Shown here: piece by piece, positions 1 through 5,643 of the stretch | How positions within the stretch are numbered: position 1 is the stretch's first letter | Layout of the letters: each line of letters starts with the position of its first letter | Assembly: GCA_000436795.1 (NCBI GenBank) | Contig: HF993194.1 | Location: forward strand, 1-6,489 | Source of the DNA: Bacteroides sp. CAG:1076 | Lineage (GTDB): Bacteria; Bacteroidota; Bacteroidia; Bacteroidales; Bacteroidaceae | Direction: 5' to 3' | DNA length: 6,489 bases | The notes under the pieces: model-generated | Told to the model about the DNA's origin: nothing | The model's database searches: none | Seen by the model: only the letters and a program-made list of their open reading frames with translations | Program-made: the position numbers and the translations under genes

Positions 1-11
1 ACAAAATTCAT
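1..11 (-). CDS. tyrS: Start of a gene running off the window, probably tyrosyl-tRNA synthetase (5' fragment)
   Basis: Only the ATG and under three further codons are inside the window, reading Met-Asn-Phe and then GT, which begins a Val codon. What supports a real gene is the context: a good Bacteroides-type promoter (54-84) points at it and leaves a 5' leader of about 37 nt. From memory, Bacteroides TyrS begins Met-Asn-Phe-Val and follows this tatD-like gene; that is recalled knowledge, not something shown here. With so few residues the product name is a guess from context. The existence of a gene start is more secure than its identity. Confidence 0.45.
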
Positions 12-53
12 CGAATGAAATTCTTAGTTTAACATAATAAATTGATTGATAAG

Positions 54-84
54 CAAAAGTACGACTCTTTCTCTGAATAACCAA
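54..84 (-). promoter_or_regulatory. Bacteroides-type promoter for the leftward gene (probably tyrS)
   Basis: On the minus strand TACTTTTG (61-54) matches the Bacteroides -7 consensus TAnnTTTG. A TTG (84-82) lies 20 nt upstream, the spacing expected for the -33 element. The promoter is in the gap just after the TatD-family gene and reads away from it. It suggests the next gene has its own start even though all genes point the same way. No terminator hairpin is visible between the TatD stop and this promoter, so read-through from the operon may add to it. Confidence 0.65.
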
Positions 85-86
85 TT

Positions 87-722
87 TTATTTCTTAAAAA
101 AGAGATAGTTAATTGTTTCCTGTACCTTTGCAGTGAATGCTTCCAGACCGGCTGTACGTTCTTGTGCGGCCCTTCTGTATAAGTTTTCTATCAGTTCAGT
201 ACTTTCGTCGGTTTCCAGCAGCAGCCTGTCTTCCGGTATTGTCCGTAGTGCTTCCGGTTGGTATTTTTCACCGAATGACAAATAAAATCCTTGCCTGATG
301 AAACTTTCTGCCAACTCTTTTTTACCCCGGAATCCATGAATGATCCAGGCATTGTGCGGGCACAATTGTTTCTTGAGAGTAAATAGTTCTTCGGTAGCTT
401 TTACCGCATGTATCAGCAAAGGAAGCTGGCGTTCTTCAGCAAGTAAGGCAACATTTCGAAAAGCTTCTACCTGCAAGTCAAAAGGTGTTGTACAGCGTTT
501 GTCCAGTCCGGCTTCTCCCAATGCAATCACCCGCTTGTCATTTGCCATTTCATGTACCCATTCCACTTGTTGGTGGTAATCCTCCCTTGTGATATACCAC
601 GGATGTATCCCCACAGACAAAAACTTCGCTCTTGGAGGAACAGGAACATCCCTTAACGAACAGCTCAATAATGCCGTAGCTGCGTCTTGGGGTAATCGAT
701 GTGTATGGACGTCGAGCAACAT
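87..722 (-). CDS. TatD-family metal-dependent hydrolase (short form)
   Basis: A 211-residue protein of the TatD deoxyribonuclease branch of the amidohydrolase (TIM-barrel) superfamily. The expected metal ligands are all visible: the N-terminal HTH motif (H6, H8), GEAGLD with E70, H105 in LLIH, H129 in IIHGFRG, and D172 in LLLETDES; GIHPWY (38-43) is also typical. Related enzymes act on DNA 3' ends or D-aminoacyl esters, but the substrate cannot be read from sequence. TatD proteins are usually about 255-265 residues, so this is a compact version. It is not a truncation, because both ends and all ligands are present. The ATG at 722 is chosen because HTH follows at once, as usual in the family. 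It starts 19 bp after the yidD stop and is probably the last gene of the operon. Similar genes are often annotated tatD, but orthology to E. coli TatD rather than YcfH or YjjV is not established. Confidence 0.93.
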   Translation of the reverse strand: MLLDVHTHRLPQDAATALLSCSLRDVPVPPRAKFLSVGIHPWYITREDYHQQVEWVHEMANDKRVIALGEAGLDKRCTTPFDLQVEAFRNVALLAEERQLPLLIHAVKATEELFTLKKQLCPHNAWIIHGFRGKKELAESFIRQGFYLSFGEKYQPEALRTIPEDRLLLETDESTELIENLYRRAAQERTAGLEAFTAKVQETINYLFFKK

Positions 723-741
723 TCCGACAAAAAATTAGGTC

Positions 742-963
742 TTACGGTACCGGATCATATCCGGAACCTCCCCACGGATGACATCGCAGCAGTCGCCGTA
801 TGGCAAGATACAGCCCCTTGAACGGTCCATGCTTTTTGAGTGCCTCTATGGCATACTGTGAGCATGTCGGAGTAAATCGGCAGGAAGGTGGTGTAAAAGG
901 AGAAATACAATTCCGGTAAAAATAAATGGGAATCAATAATATATATGTCAGTAGCTTTTTCAT
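742..963 (-). CDS. yidD: Membrane protein insertion efficiency factor YidD
   Basis: A 73-residue protein of the YidD family, which helps YidC- and Sec-dependent insertion of inner-membrane proteins and is thought to sit on the membrane surface. The whole family signature is present: an amphipathic or hydrophobic N-terminus (3-16), [18 protein letters not shown] (21-38) with conserved cysteines C28 and C34, HG-FKG (45-50), and the C-terminal [17 protein letters not shown] (57-73) with C61. Its ATG overlaps the rnpA stop as ATGA, so translation is probably coupled to rnpA. The rnpA-yidD pairing is seen across bacteria. Here yidC does not follow; a TatD-family gene does. The length is at the short end of the family (about 70-85), and nothing appears to be missing. 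Confidence 0.97.
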   Translation of the reverse strand: MKKLLTYILLIPIYFYRNCISPFTPPSCRFTPTCSQYAIEALKKHGPFKGLYLAIRRLLRCHPWGGSGYDPVP

Positions 964-1355
964 AGCATACGCTCCGCTGTAATCTGAAGCAGTTTTTTCA
1001 CTTTTTCTTCTACCTCGGCCGACTCATGCAGTTCATTGTCCAGCCAGATAAAAGCTATAGCCGCCTTACGGTTGGCCGCCTTCAGCGGTTCTGTAAGCAG
1101 TGCCCTGTATTTACGGTAAGCCTCCCGTATCTGACGTTTTACCCGGTTGCGTTTCACAGCCCGTTTGAACCGTTTCTTAGGAACACTGATCAAGACCGAT
1201 AGTACAGGAAGCTCATCTCCCTCTACAGGCATATATACGATACGCAGAGGAAAAGCCGGAAGCGATTTACTTCCGCCCGCAAACAACTTTTCAATGAGAA
1301 TTACACTGTTCAGTCGTTCTGTTTTATGAAATGTATGCTTTTCTTGTTCTGCCAT
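960..1355 (-). CDS. rnpA: Ribonuclease P protein component
   Basis: A 131-residue basic protein that binds the catalytic RNA of RNase P and helps mature tRNA 5' ends. The RNR signature is clear at residues 60-81 ([20 protein letters not shown] followed by YR), and the N-terminal F-K-ERL-like segment is seen as HKTERLNS (10-17). The C-terminal part [10 protein letters not shown] (about 100-108) fits the last strand of the fold. The ATG at 1355 gives a nine-residue lead before the conserved N-terminus and is the only sensible start. The stop overlaps the yidD start by 4 bp. The 86-bp gap upstream holds an inverted repeat ending 13 bp before the ATG. The gene is not next to rpmH or dnaA as in many bacteria; it follows hemD. 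Confidence 0.96.
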   Translation of the reverse strand: MAEQEKHTFHKTERLNSVILIEKLFAGGSKSLPAFPLRIVYMPVEGDELPVLSVLISVPKKRFKRAVKRNRVKRQIREAYRKYRALLTEPLKAANRKAAIAFIWLDNELHESAEVEEKVKKLLQITAERML

Positions 1356-1368
1356 AATAAAATAATTT

Positions 1369-1428
1369 AGGCACGGAATACTTCCGATACGCGAAAAGAA
1401 TATCCGTGCATTCGTGTAATCCGTGCCT
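1369..1428. repeat. Inverted repeat with internal direct repeat between hemD and rnpA
   Basis: The arms AGGCACGGA (1369-1377) and TCCGTGCCT (1420-1428) are perfect 9-bp complements separated by 42 bp. TCCGTGC occurs again at 1403-1409, so the left arm can pair with either copy. A short hairpin CGGAA-GTA-TTCCG (minus strand, 1386-1374) overlaps the left arm and would exclude the long stem. In the transcript the long stem is followed by AAATTATTTTATT and then the rnpA ATG, so it lacks the T-run of a normal terminator. It could be a leader structure, a weak terminator or attenuator, or a dispersed intergenic repeat. No Bacteroides-type promoter is visible in the gap. Confidence 0.7.
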
Positions 1429-1441
1429 GAATATGATAGAT

Positions 1442-2188
1442 TTATGCGTTATGCTTACGGATAAACATATCCAGTGCAGCTGTCATTGAAGGAGCTGCTG
1501 CTGTCGGTGCTTCCAAATCCAGACGCAAACCAGCATCTTTTACAGCCTGAGCTGTAGTCGGTCCGAAACTTCCGATGGCGATATCTTTCTGCTCAAAGTT
1601 CGGGAAGTTCTTTATCAGCGACTGAATACCCGCCGGGCTGAAGAAAATCAGCATATCATAGTCGAACTTCTCTTCCGGAGTGAAATCATTACTTACTGTA
1701 CGATACATAATTGCTTCTGTATGCTGTATCTTGTTTTTATCGAGTAAGTTTTTGATTTCATCGTTGTGTACATCCGACATCGGGATAAAGTATTTTTCAG
1801 TGTTATGTTTTACAATCAGCGGCAGCAAATCTGCAAATTTACCGGTTGCTCCGAAGAATACTTTACGCTTGCGGTATTGCACATACTTCTGAATATAGAG
1901 GGCTATCGTTTCCGACGTACAGAAATATTTCATAGTTTCCGGTATTGTGATTCGCATCTCTGCGCAAAGACTAAAGAAGTGGTCAATTGCATGGCGCGAA
2001 GTAAATACAACGGCTGTATGATCCAAAATAGAAACTTTCTGTTGTCTAAATTCCTTTGCCGATAAACTCTCAACTTTTATAAACGGGCGAAAATCTATTT
2101 TCACGCCGTACTTCTCAGCAATGTCGAAATAAGGCGACTTCTCTGATGTAGGTTTAGGCTGAGAAACGAGAACTTTTTTAATCTTCAA
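1442..2188 (-). CDS. hemD: Uroporphyrinogen-III synthase family protein (HemD-like)
   Basis: A 248-residue protein of the HemD family, which closes and rearranges hydroxymethylbilane to uroporphyrinogen III. The family is poorly conserved, but the two-domain pattern shows: VVFTSRHAIDHFF (about 60-72), a C-terminal-half segment MYRTV (161-165), IFFSPAGIQSL (171-181), and AIGSFGPTTAQAV-AG (194-210) before the APT motif (217-219). The start is not ATG. The codon at 2188-2186 is TTG, an in-frame TAA lies five codons upstream (2203-2201), and no ATG or GTG lies between. The TTG is 4 bp past the DUF4271 stop, which fits translational coupling; an ATT two codons later is the only other weak candidate. 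Many Bacteroidales lack the early haem pathway, so the true role is less sure than the family. Confidence 0.85.
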   Translation of the reverse strand: MKIKKVLVSQPKPTSEKSPYFDIAEKYGVKIDFRPFIKVESLSAKEFRQQKVSILDHTAVVFTSRHAIDHFFSLCAEMRITIPETMKYFCTSETIALYIQKYVQYRKRKVFFGATGKFADLLPLIVKHNTEKYFIPMSDVHNDEIKNLLDKNKIQHTEAIMYRTVSNDFTPEEKFDYDMLIFFSPAGIQSLIKNFPNFEQKDIAIGSFGPTTAQAVKDAGLRLDLEAPTAAAPSMTAALDMFIRKHNA

Positions 2189-2192
2189 TGTC

Positions 2193-3002
2193 TTAAATTT
2201 TTAAAACCAAAATATTGTTTATATAGGTTATCCCTTTCCAAAACAGTATTAAGGGGATGATTTCGAGTGCACAAAAGTACAGAATAAAATGCATAAAACC
2301 ATAAACATGTTTGAAAAAGTTTCTAATGGACTTATAAAATAACAATATTTTAGCAAAAAGCAGTAGAAACGCGATTAATATCTTACTCGTTTGAAGGCTT
2401 AAATTGAAATAGATGATAAGTAAAACGACCGGAAATAATAGGAAACTGACTCCGCTGATAAGGTCAAAATACGTCTGAATCCAATATTTATTTCTTTCTT
2501 TGTCAAAAAAAATCCAATTGACAAACTCGTATGCTGCCCACTTGACAGTGATATAAAGCAAAGCCGCTCCGATGTAAATTCCCAGCAATAGTTCGTTCGT
2601 GACCAGCCGCATCAGCATCAGATTTGTTTCGGAGGTATACTCATAAATATATAGTCCTGCAAGGGTAGTTGTAATAAGCGTCAGTGTAAAGGCATACCGG
2701 TTGCTCGAAGCAGATGCTTCGTCGAACAAGCTGAACCGTTCTTTATATTGGAAAAGCGCCTTTATCCGTTGCAGTACATACTTCTTTCCGTTTTTCAGCG
2801 AATACGAAAACAGGATAAAACAAATCAGAATAATTCCCGTTACGGAAGCATCCGAACGCAACTGATAGGGTAATGGCTGTCCCTGCATACCGGCCTTCTG
2901 TTCAGTCTGTATGCTTGCGATCAAGGCCTGGTCGAGCTGCTGATGCTGCTCGTCCGTTTTTTCAGCCATATACTTTATCCCTATTTGGCAGACGTTGCTC
3001 AT
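2193..3002 (-). CDS. DUF4271-family integral membrane protein
   Basis: A 269-residue membrane protein of unknown function that I place in DUF4271, a Bacteroidetes family. An N-terminal soluble, glutamine-rich stretch (about 13-50) is followed by roughly six hydrophobic segments near residues 53-69, 104-120, 138-158, 180-199, 207-223 and 236-255. The best family-like mark is the C-terminal LYFCALEIIPLILF (241-254), just before the last turn into the membrane. The ATG at 3002 overlaps the LOG stop as ATGA, which favours it. A second in-frame ATG at 2969 (Met12, starting MAEKTDE) is a fair alternative that would drop an unconserved-looking leader. hemD follows after 4 bp. The gene is more AT-rich than metK, which fits its hydrophobic codons and need not mean transfer. 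Confidence 0.85.
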   Translation of the reverse strand: MSNVCQIGIKYMAEKTDEQHQQLDQALIASIQTEQKAGMQGQPLPYQLRSDASVTGIILICFILFSYSLKNGKKYVLQRIKALFQYKERFSLFDEASASSNRYAFTLTLITTTLAGLYIYEYTSETNLMLMRLVTNELLLGIYIGAALLYITVKWAAYEFVNWIFFDKERNKYWIQTYFDLISGVSFLLFPVVLLIIYFNLSLQTSKILIAFLLLFAKILLFYKSIRNFFKHVYGFMHFILYFCALEIIPLILFWKGITYINNILVLKI

Positions 3003-3586
3003 ATCGCGGCAAATTTACGAATTTCTTTGCTCCATATCGGTGTATTATATAATAAATTTACAGCCTCTTCGGGGGTATTTGCCACATGCCAGATTGCTCC
3101 ATGTTCACGGCGCATGAAATTCTGTTCGATAGCCTGTTCCAGCATCTCTAACAATGGGTTGTAAAAGTTGTTGATATTTAAGATAACAATAGGCTTCAGA
3201 TACAGTCCCAACTGCTTCCAGGTGATAATTTCCAGCAGTTCCTCCAGAGTGCCGCATCCTCCCGGCAGTGCAATGATTCCATCCGACATATCTGCCATGA
3301 TACGTTTTCTTTCATGCATGGTTTCCGTTTCAATCAGTCGGGTCAAGCCCTTGTGATGCCATCCCTGCTCTACCATGAAGTGTGGAATAACTCCAGTAAC
3401 CGTTCCCCCGGCCTCTAAAGCCGCATCACTGATAGCCCGCATCAGCCCCAGGCATCCTGCTCCGTTAATCAGATTAATATGCTGTGCGGCGAGTATTTCT
3501 CCCAGTCTATGAGCCGCATCAAAATACGACTGGTCTATTTTAGTGCTCGAGGCACTATATACACATACATTTTTAATATTGTTCAT
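2999..3586 (-). CDS. LOG-family protein (cytokinin-riboside-monophosphate phosphoribohydrolase-like, TIGR00730 type)
   Basis: A 195-residue Rossmann-fold protein of the LOG / 'lysine decarboxylase-like' family. Characterised members remove ribose 5-phosphate from nucleoside 5'-monophosphates (cytokinin or AMP type); they are not lysine decarboxylases. Visible motifs are VYSAS (9-13), the nucleotide-binding region NGAGCLGLM (41-49), MHERKR (90-95) with the conserved arginine, and PGGCGTLEE (108-116) with the catalytic-type glutamate. The usual GGGxxGLMG reads GAGCLGLMR here, a small variant. I choose the ATG at 3586 (MNNIKNVCVYSA). The reading frame is open to 3649, but that extension would lie on the metK terminator and adds a hydrophobic leader foreign to the family. 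The natural substrate is unknown. It is the first gene after the terminator and overlaps the DUF4271 start by 4 bp. Confidence 0.9.
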   Translation of the reverse strand: MNNIKNVCVYSASSTKIDQSYFDAAHRLGEILAAQHINLINGAGCLGLMRAISDAALEAGGTVTGVIPHFMVEQGWHHKGLTRLIETETMHERKRIMADMSDGIIALPGGCGTLEELLEIITWKQLGLYLKPIVILNINNFYNPLLEMLEQAIEQNFMRREHGAIWHVANTPEEAVNLLYNTPIWSKEIRKFAAI

Positions 3587-3611
3587 CAGTATATATTCAA
3601 GAATAAAAGAC

Positions 3612-3649
3612 AAAAAAATGAGGAATACACCTGCCGGAATATTCCTCAT
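3612..3649 (-). terminator. Rho-independent terminator after metK
   Basis: In the direction of metK transcription ATGAGGAATA (3649-3640) and TATTCCTCAT (3627-3618) form a perfect 10-bp stem with a 12-nt loop. The last stem base is followed by six further T residues (3617-3612). It begins 27 bp past the metK stop. This is the clearest terminator in the window and separates metK from the LOG-led operon. The stem is only 40% GC, so some read-through is possible. Confidence 0.88.
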
Positions 3650-3676
3650 CCATTTATGTTTCTGCTTAACAATCTG

Positions 3677-4972
3677 TTATTTTATTCCGAAAGCAGCTTT
3701 AACCTTATCTACATAATCCAGCTTCTCCCAAGTAAAGAGTTCTACCTCTACATCCTTATTACCTTCGTATGCCGATTCAAAATGTTTTGTAACCACTTTC
3801 GGTTCACGTCCCATGTGTCCGTAAGCCGCAGTTTCACTATAAATCGGGTTACGCAGTTTCAGGCGTTCTTCGATAGCACGTGGGCGCATGTCGAAAATCT
3901 CGTCCACCTTCTTTGCGATTTCTCCGTCGCTCATTGCTACTTTGCTGCGTCCGTATGTATTTACATAAATGTTAATTGGTCGTGCAACACCGATTGCGTA
4001 TGAAACTTGAACCAGTACCTCATCGGCAACACCGGCAGCTACCAGGTTCTTGGCAATGTGACGAGCCGCATAAGCAGCACTACGGTCTACCTTGCTGGGG
4101 TCTTTGCCAGAGAACGCACCACCACCATGAGCACCTGCACCACCGTATGTATCCACGATAATCTTACGTCCGGTCAATCCCGTATCACCGTGCGGACCAC
4201 CGATAACGAATTTGCCGGTCGGATTTACATGATACTTGATCTGGTCGTTGAACAGTTTCAGGACTTCCGGATTATGAATTTCCGAGATAACGCGTGGCAT
4301 CAAGATTTCGATAACATCCTTGCGGATTTTTGCCAACATTTCCTCGTCTGCTTTCAACTGAGCCTCTTTCGAGTCGTCAGTCGGTTTGATAAATTCATCA
4401 TGCTGCGTAGACACCACAATCGTATCGATACGTACCGGGCGGCGATTGTCATCATATTCTATGGTTACCTGGCTTTTAGAGTCCGGACGTAAGTAAGTCA
4501 TGACCTTACCTTCACGGCGGATTTCAGCCAGTACCATCAGTAACTTATGTGCCAGATCGAGTGACAACGGCATATAGTTTTCAGTTTCATTGGTAGCATA
4601 GCCGAACATCATACCCTGGTCGCCGGCCCCCTGGTTCATCGGGTCTTCGCGTTCCACTCCACGATTGATATCAGGACTCTGTTCGTGGATAGCCGAGAAT
4701 ACGCCACACGAATTACCTTCGAACATATATTCGCTTTTGGTATAGCCAATCTTGTTGATAACCTCACGTGCCACACGTTGCAGGTCGATGTATGCTTTCG
4801 TTTTCACTTCTCCTGCCAGTACCACCTGTCCGGTAGTTACCAGCGTTTCGCAAGCTACTTTTGAACTGGGATCATAAGCCAACAGTTTGTCAAGCACAGC
4901 GTCGGAAATCTGATCCGCCACTTTATCGGGGTGTCCTTCCGACACCGATTCGGATGTGAATAAATATCCCAT
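3677..4972 (-). CDS. metK: S-adenosylmethionine synthetase
   Basis: Makes S-adenosylmethionine from methionine and ATP in the cytoplasm, normally as a dimer or tetramer with Mg and K ions. The 431-residue protein carries all signatures: SEGHPDK (11-17) with the ATP/metal residues, GAGDQG (115-120), [20 protein letters not shown] (250-269), and the P-loop-like [16 protein letters not shown] (283-298). It is longer than the roughly 384-residue E. coli enzyme, mostly through a charged insertion around residues 190-230, which I believe is normal in Bacteroidetes. The ATG at 4972 puts the conserved [13 protein letters not shown] at once after the start. There is no strong Shine-Dalgarno, as is usual in Bacteroides. 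It has its own promoter, a SAM-II-like riboswitch leader and its own terminator, so it is most likely monocistronic and under feedback control by its product. Confidence 0.98.
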   Translation of the reverse strand: MGYLFTSESVSEGHPDKVADQISDAVLDKLLAYDPSSKVACETLVTTGQVVLAGEVKTKAYIDLQRVAREVINKIGYTKSEYMFEGNSCGVFSAIHEQSPDINRGVEREDPMNQGAGDQGMMFGYATNETENYMPLSLDLAHKLLMVLAEIRREGKVMTYLRPDSKSQVTIEYDDNRRPVRIDTIVVSTQHDEFIKPTDDSKEAQLKADEEMLAKIRKDVIEILMPRVISEIHNPEVLKLFNDQIKYHVNPTGKFVIGGPHGDTGLTGRKIIVDTYGGAGAHGGGAFSGKDPSKVDRSAAYAARHIAKNLVAAGVADEVLVQVSYAIGVARPINIYVNTYGRSKVAMSDGEIAKKVDEIFDMRPRAIEERLKLRNPIYSETAAYGHMGREPKVVTKHFESAYEGNKDVEVELFTWEKLDYVDKVKAAFGIK

Positions 4973-5003
4973 GTCTTTACTATTAAAAGGATTAGTTAAA
5001 TAT

Positions 5004-5019
5004 TATCCGTGTACGGACA
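5004..5019 (-). promoter_or_regulatory. Small hairpin between the riboswitch and metK (possible expression platform)
   Basis: In the transcript TGTCCG (5019-5014) can pair with CGGATA (5009-5004) around a TACA loop: six pairs including one G-U. It starts one base after the pseudoknot strand ends. A competing weaker hairpin uses GGAT (5008-5005) with ATCC (4992-4989), followed by only four T residues. Either could link SAM binding to termination or to access to the metK start 31 nt further on. This is inference from pairing only; neither structure is strong. Confidence 0.4.
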
Positions 5020-5101
5020 GAGTAGAAATTGTATCAAGGAAGGGTTTACTATGTGTTTTAGCATTTTTTTCCGTGGTTGCAAGCTACTCAAATCTTTCCA
5101 C
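5020..5101 (-). promoter_or_regulatory. SAM-II-class riboswitch (long-loop type) in the metK leader
   Basis: The leader RNA carries the SAM-II core in order. The P1 5' strand is GTGG (5101-5098), followed by GATTTG (5094-5089), whose U residues contact SAM in this class. CTTGCAA (5083-5077) comes next, then the P1 3' strand CCAC (5076-5073). A run of seven A residues (5070-5064) and GCTAAA (5062-5057) complete the core. The loop segment GAGTAG (5089-5084) is perfectly complementary to CTACTC (5025-5020), giving the H-type pseudoknot that defines the class. In compact SAM-II RNAs the second pseudoknot strand follows GCTAAA closely; here about 31 nt intervene, which fits the long-loop variant. 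P1 is only 4 bp and has AAA before GATTTG where classical examples have one base. The aptamer starts about 10 nt after the predicted transcript start and lies upstream of the SAM-making gene, as expected for feedback control. No covariance-model search was run. Confidence 0.85.
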
Positions 5102-5116
5102 TTTTATTTTCGGGTG

Positions 5117-5150
5117 CAAAAATACAGATATAAATTGGAATAATTACAAA
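5117..5150 (-). promoter_or_regulatory. Bacteroides-type promoter of metK
   Basis: TATTTTTG (5124-5117, minus strand) fits the -7 consensus TAnnTTTG, and TTTG (5150-5147) fits the -33 element. The spacer is 22 nt, slightly longer than the usual 19-21. The -33 box touches the folK stop codon. Transcription should start near 5110, so the SAM-II-like aptamer is almost at the 5' end and the untranslated leader is about 140 nt. Confidence 0.75.
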
Positions 5151-5633
5151 TTATTCTTCTTTTAACATAGCTTTATACAAAGTATATAGTTCCCCGATGG
5201 TTTGTTTTAATACCGGATGTACTACGTTTCCAGCAATTTCAGCCAGTGGTTCCAGAACAAATTCCCGTTCAGTCATCAGTGGATGCGGTAAAGTCAGTTC
5301 CGGTGACTGCAAGGTGACCTCTCCGTACATCAGCAAGTCGATATCAATGATACGATCACAGTATACACCATTTTTCGATTTGAGCGTTCTGCCCAGTTCC
5401 TTCTCAATCGTCTGAGTCAAATGCAGTACCTCCTCAGGCGTCCGTTGTGTTTCCACACAAGCAGCTGCATTCAGAAAACTATTTTCCGAAACAAATCCCC
5501 ATGGAGCCGTTTCATAAAAAGAAGATAGGGAAGTCACCTTCCCTATCCTTTCATTTATCAATTGAACAGCAATACGTAAATTTGCTTCTTTATTGCCCAT
5601 ATTCGTACCCAGACCTAAGTAAACCTTAGCCAT
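5151..5633 (-). CDS. folK: 2-amino-4-hydroxy-6-hydroxymethyldihydropteridine pyrophosphokinase (HPPK)
   Basis: Transfers pyrophosphate from ATP to 6-hydroxymethyl-7,8-dihydropterin, the step before dihydropteroate synthase in folate synthesis; cytoplasmic. The 160-residue length matches the family (E. coli 158). Motifs in order are GLGTNMGNKEANL (7-19), YETAPWG (40-46), FLNAA (53-57), LGR (80-82), and DRIIDIDLLMYG (93-104), where D97 and D99 correspond to the two Mg-binding aspartates. LPHP---ER-FVL (115-127) follows. The ATG at 5633 gives the standard start two residues before the first strand. It lies 10 bp after the queA stop, so the two are almost certainly cotranscribed. It is single-domain, not fused to folB or folP. 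No terminator is visible after it; the metK promoter begins at its stop codon. Confidence 0.97.
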   Translation of the reverse strand: MAKVYLGLGTNMGNKEANLRIAVQLINERIGKVTSLSSFYETAPWGFVSENSFLNAAACVETQRTPEEVLHLTQTIEKELGRTLKSKNGVYCDRIIDIDLLMYGEVTLQSPELTLPHPLMTEREFVLEPLAEIAGNVVHPVLKQTIGELYTLYKAMLKEE

Positions 5634-5643
5634 AATTGTACGT

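Noticed and set aside
1369..1441. Rho-independent terminator after hemD
   Set aside because: The inverted repeat is followed by AAATTATTTTATT instead of a T-run, has a 42-nt loop and ends 13 bp before rnpA; termination is possible but not supported well enough to call.
2272..2279. TACTTTTG (minus strand), a possible internal -7 promoter box for hemD inside the DUF4271 gene
   Set aside because: No TTG at the right spacing upstream, and the bases encode the conserved-looking Tyr-Phe-Cys of DUF4271, so the match is probably coincidental.
3587..3649. A 21-residue N-terminal extension of the LOG protein giving a hydrophobic leader
   Set aside because: The extra codons coincide with the metK terminator stem, and the family start motif follows the inner ATG at 3586; a signal peptide is not expected for this cytosolic family.
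3479..4003. 174-codon plus-strand open frame across the LOG start, the terminator and the end of metK
   Set aside because: It crosses a terminator and two confident opposite-strand genes, and its translation has no known motif.
4007..4492. 161-codon open frame on the plus strand opposite metK
   Set aside because: It lies wholly antisense to a well-supported metK, has no recognisable domain and no promoter, and looks like a by-product of metK codon use.
5004..5115. SAM-I (S-box), SAM/SAH or SMK-type riboswitch as an alternative reading of the metK leader
   Set aside because: There is no four-way junction or kink-turn as in SAM-I, and the motifs GATTTG, CTTGCA and GCTAAA with a closing pseudoknot fit SAM-II far better.
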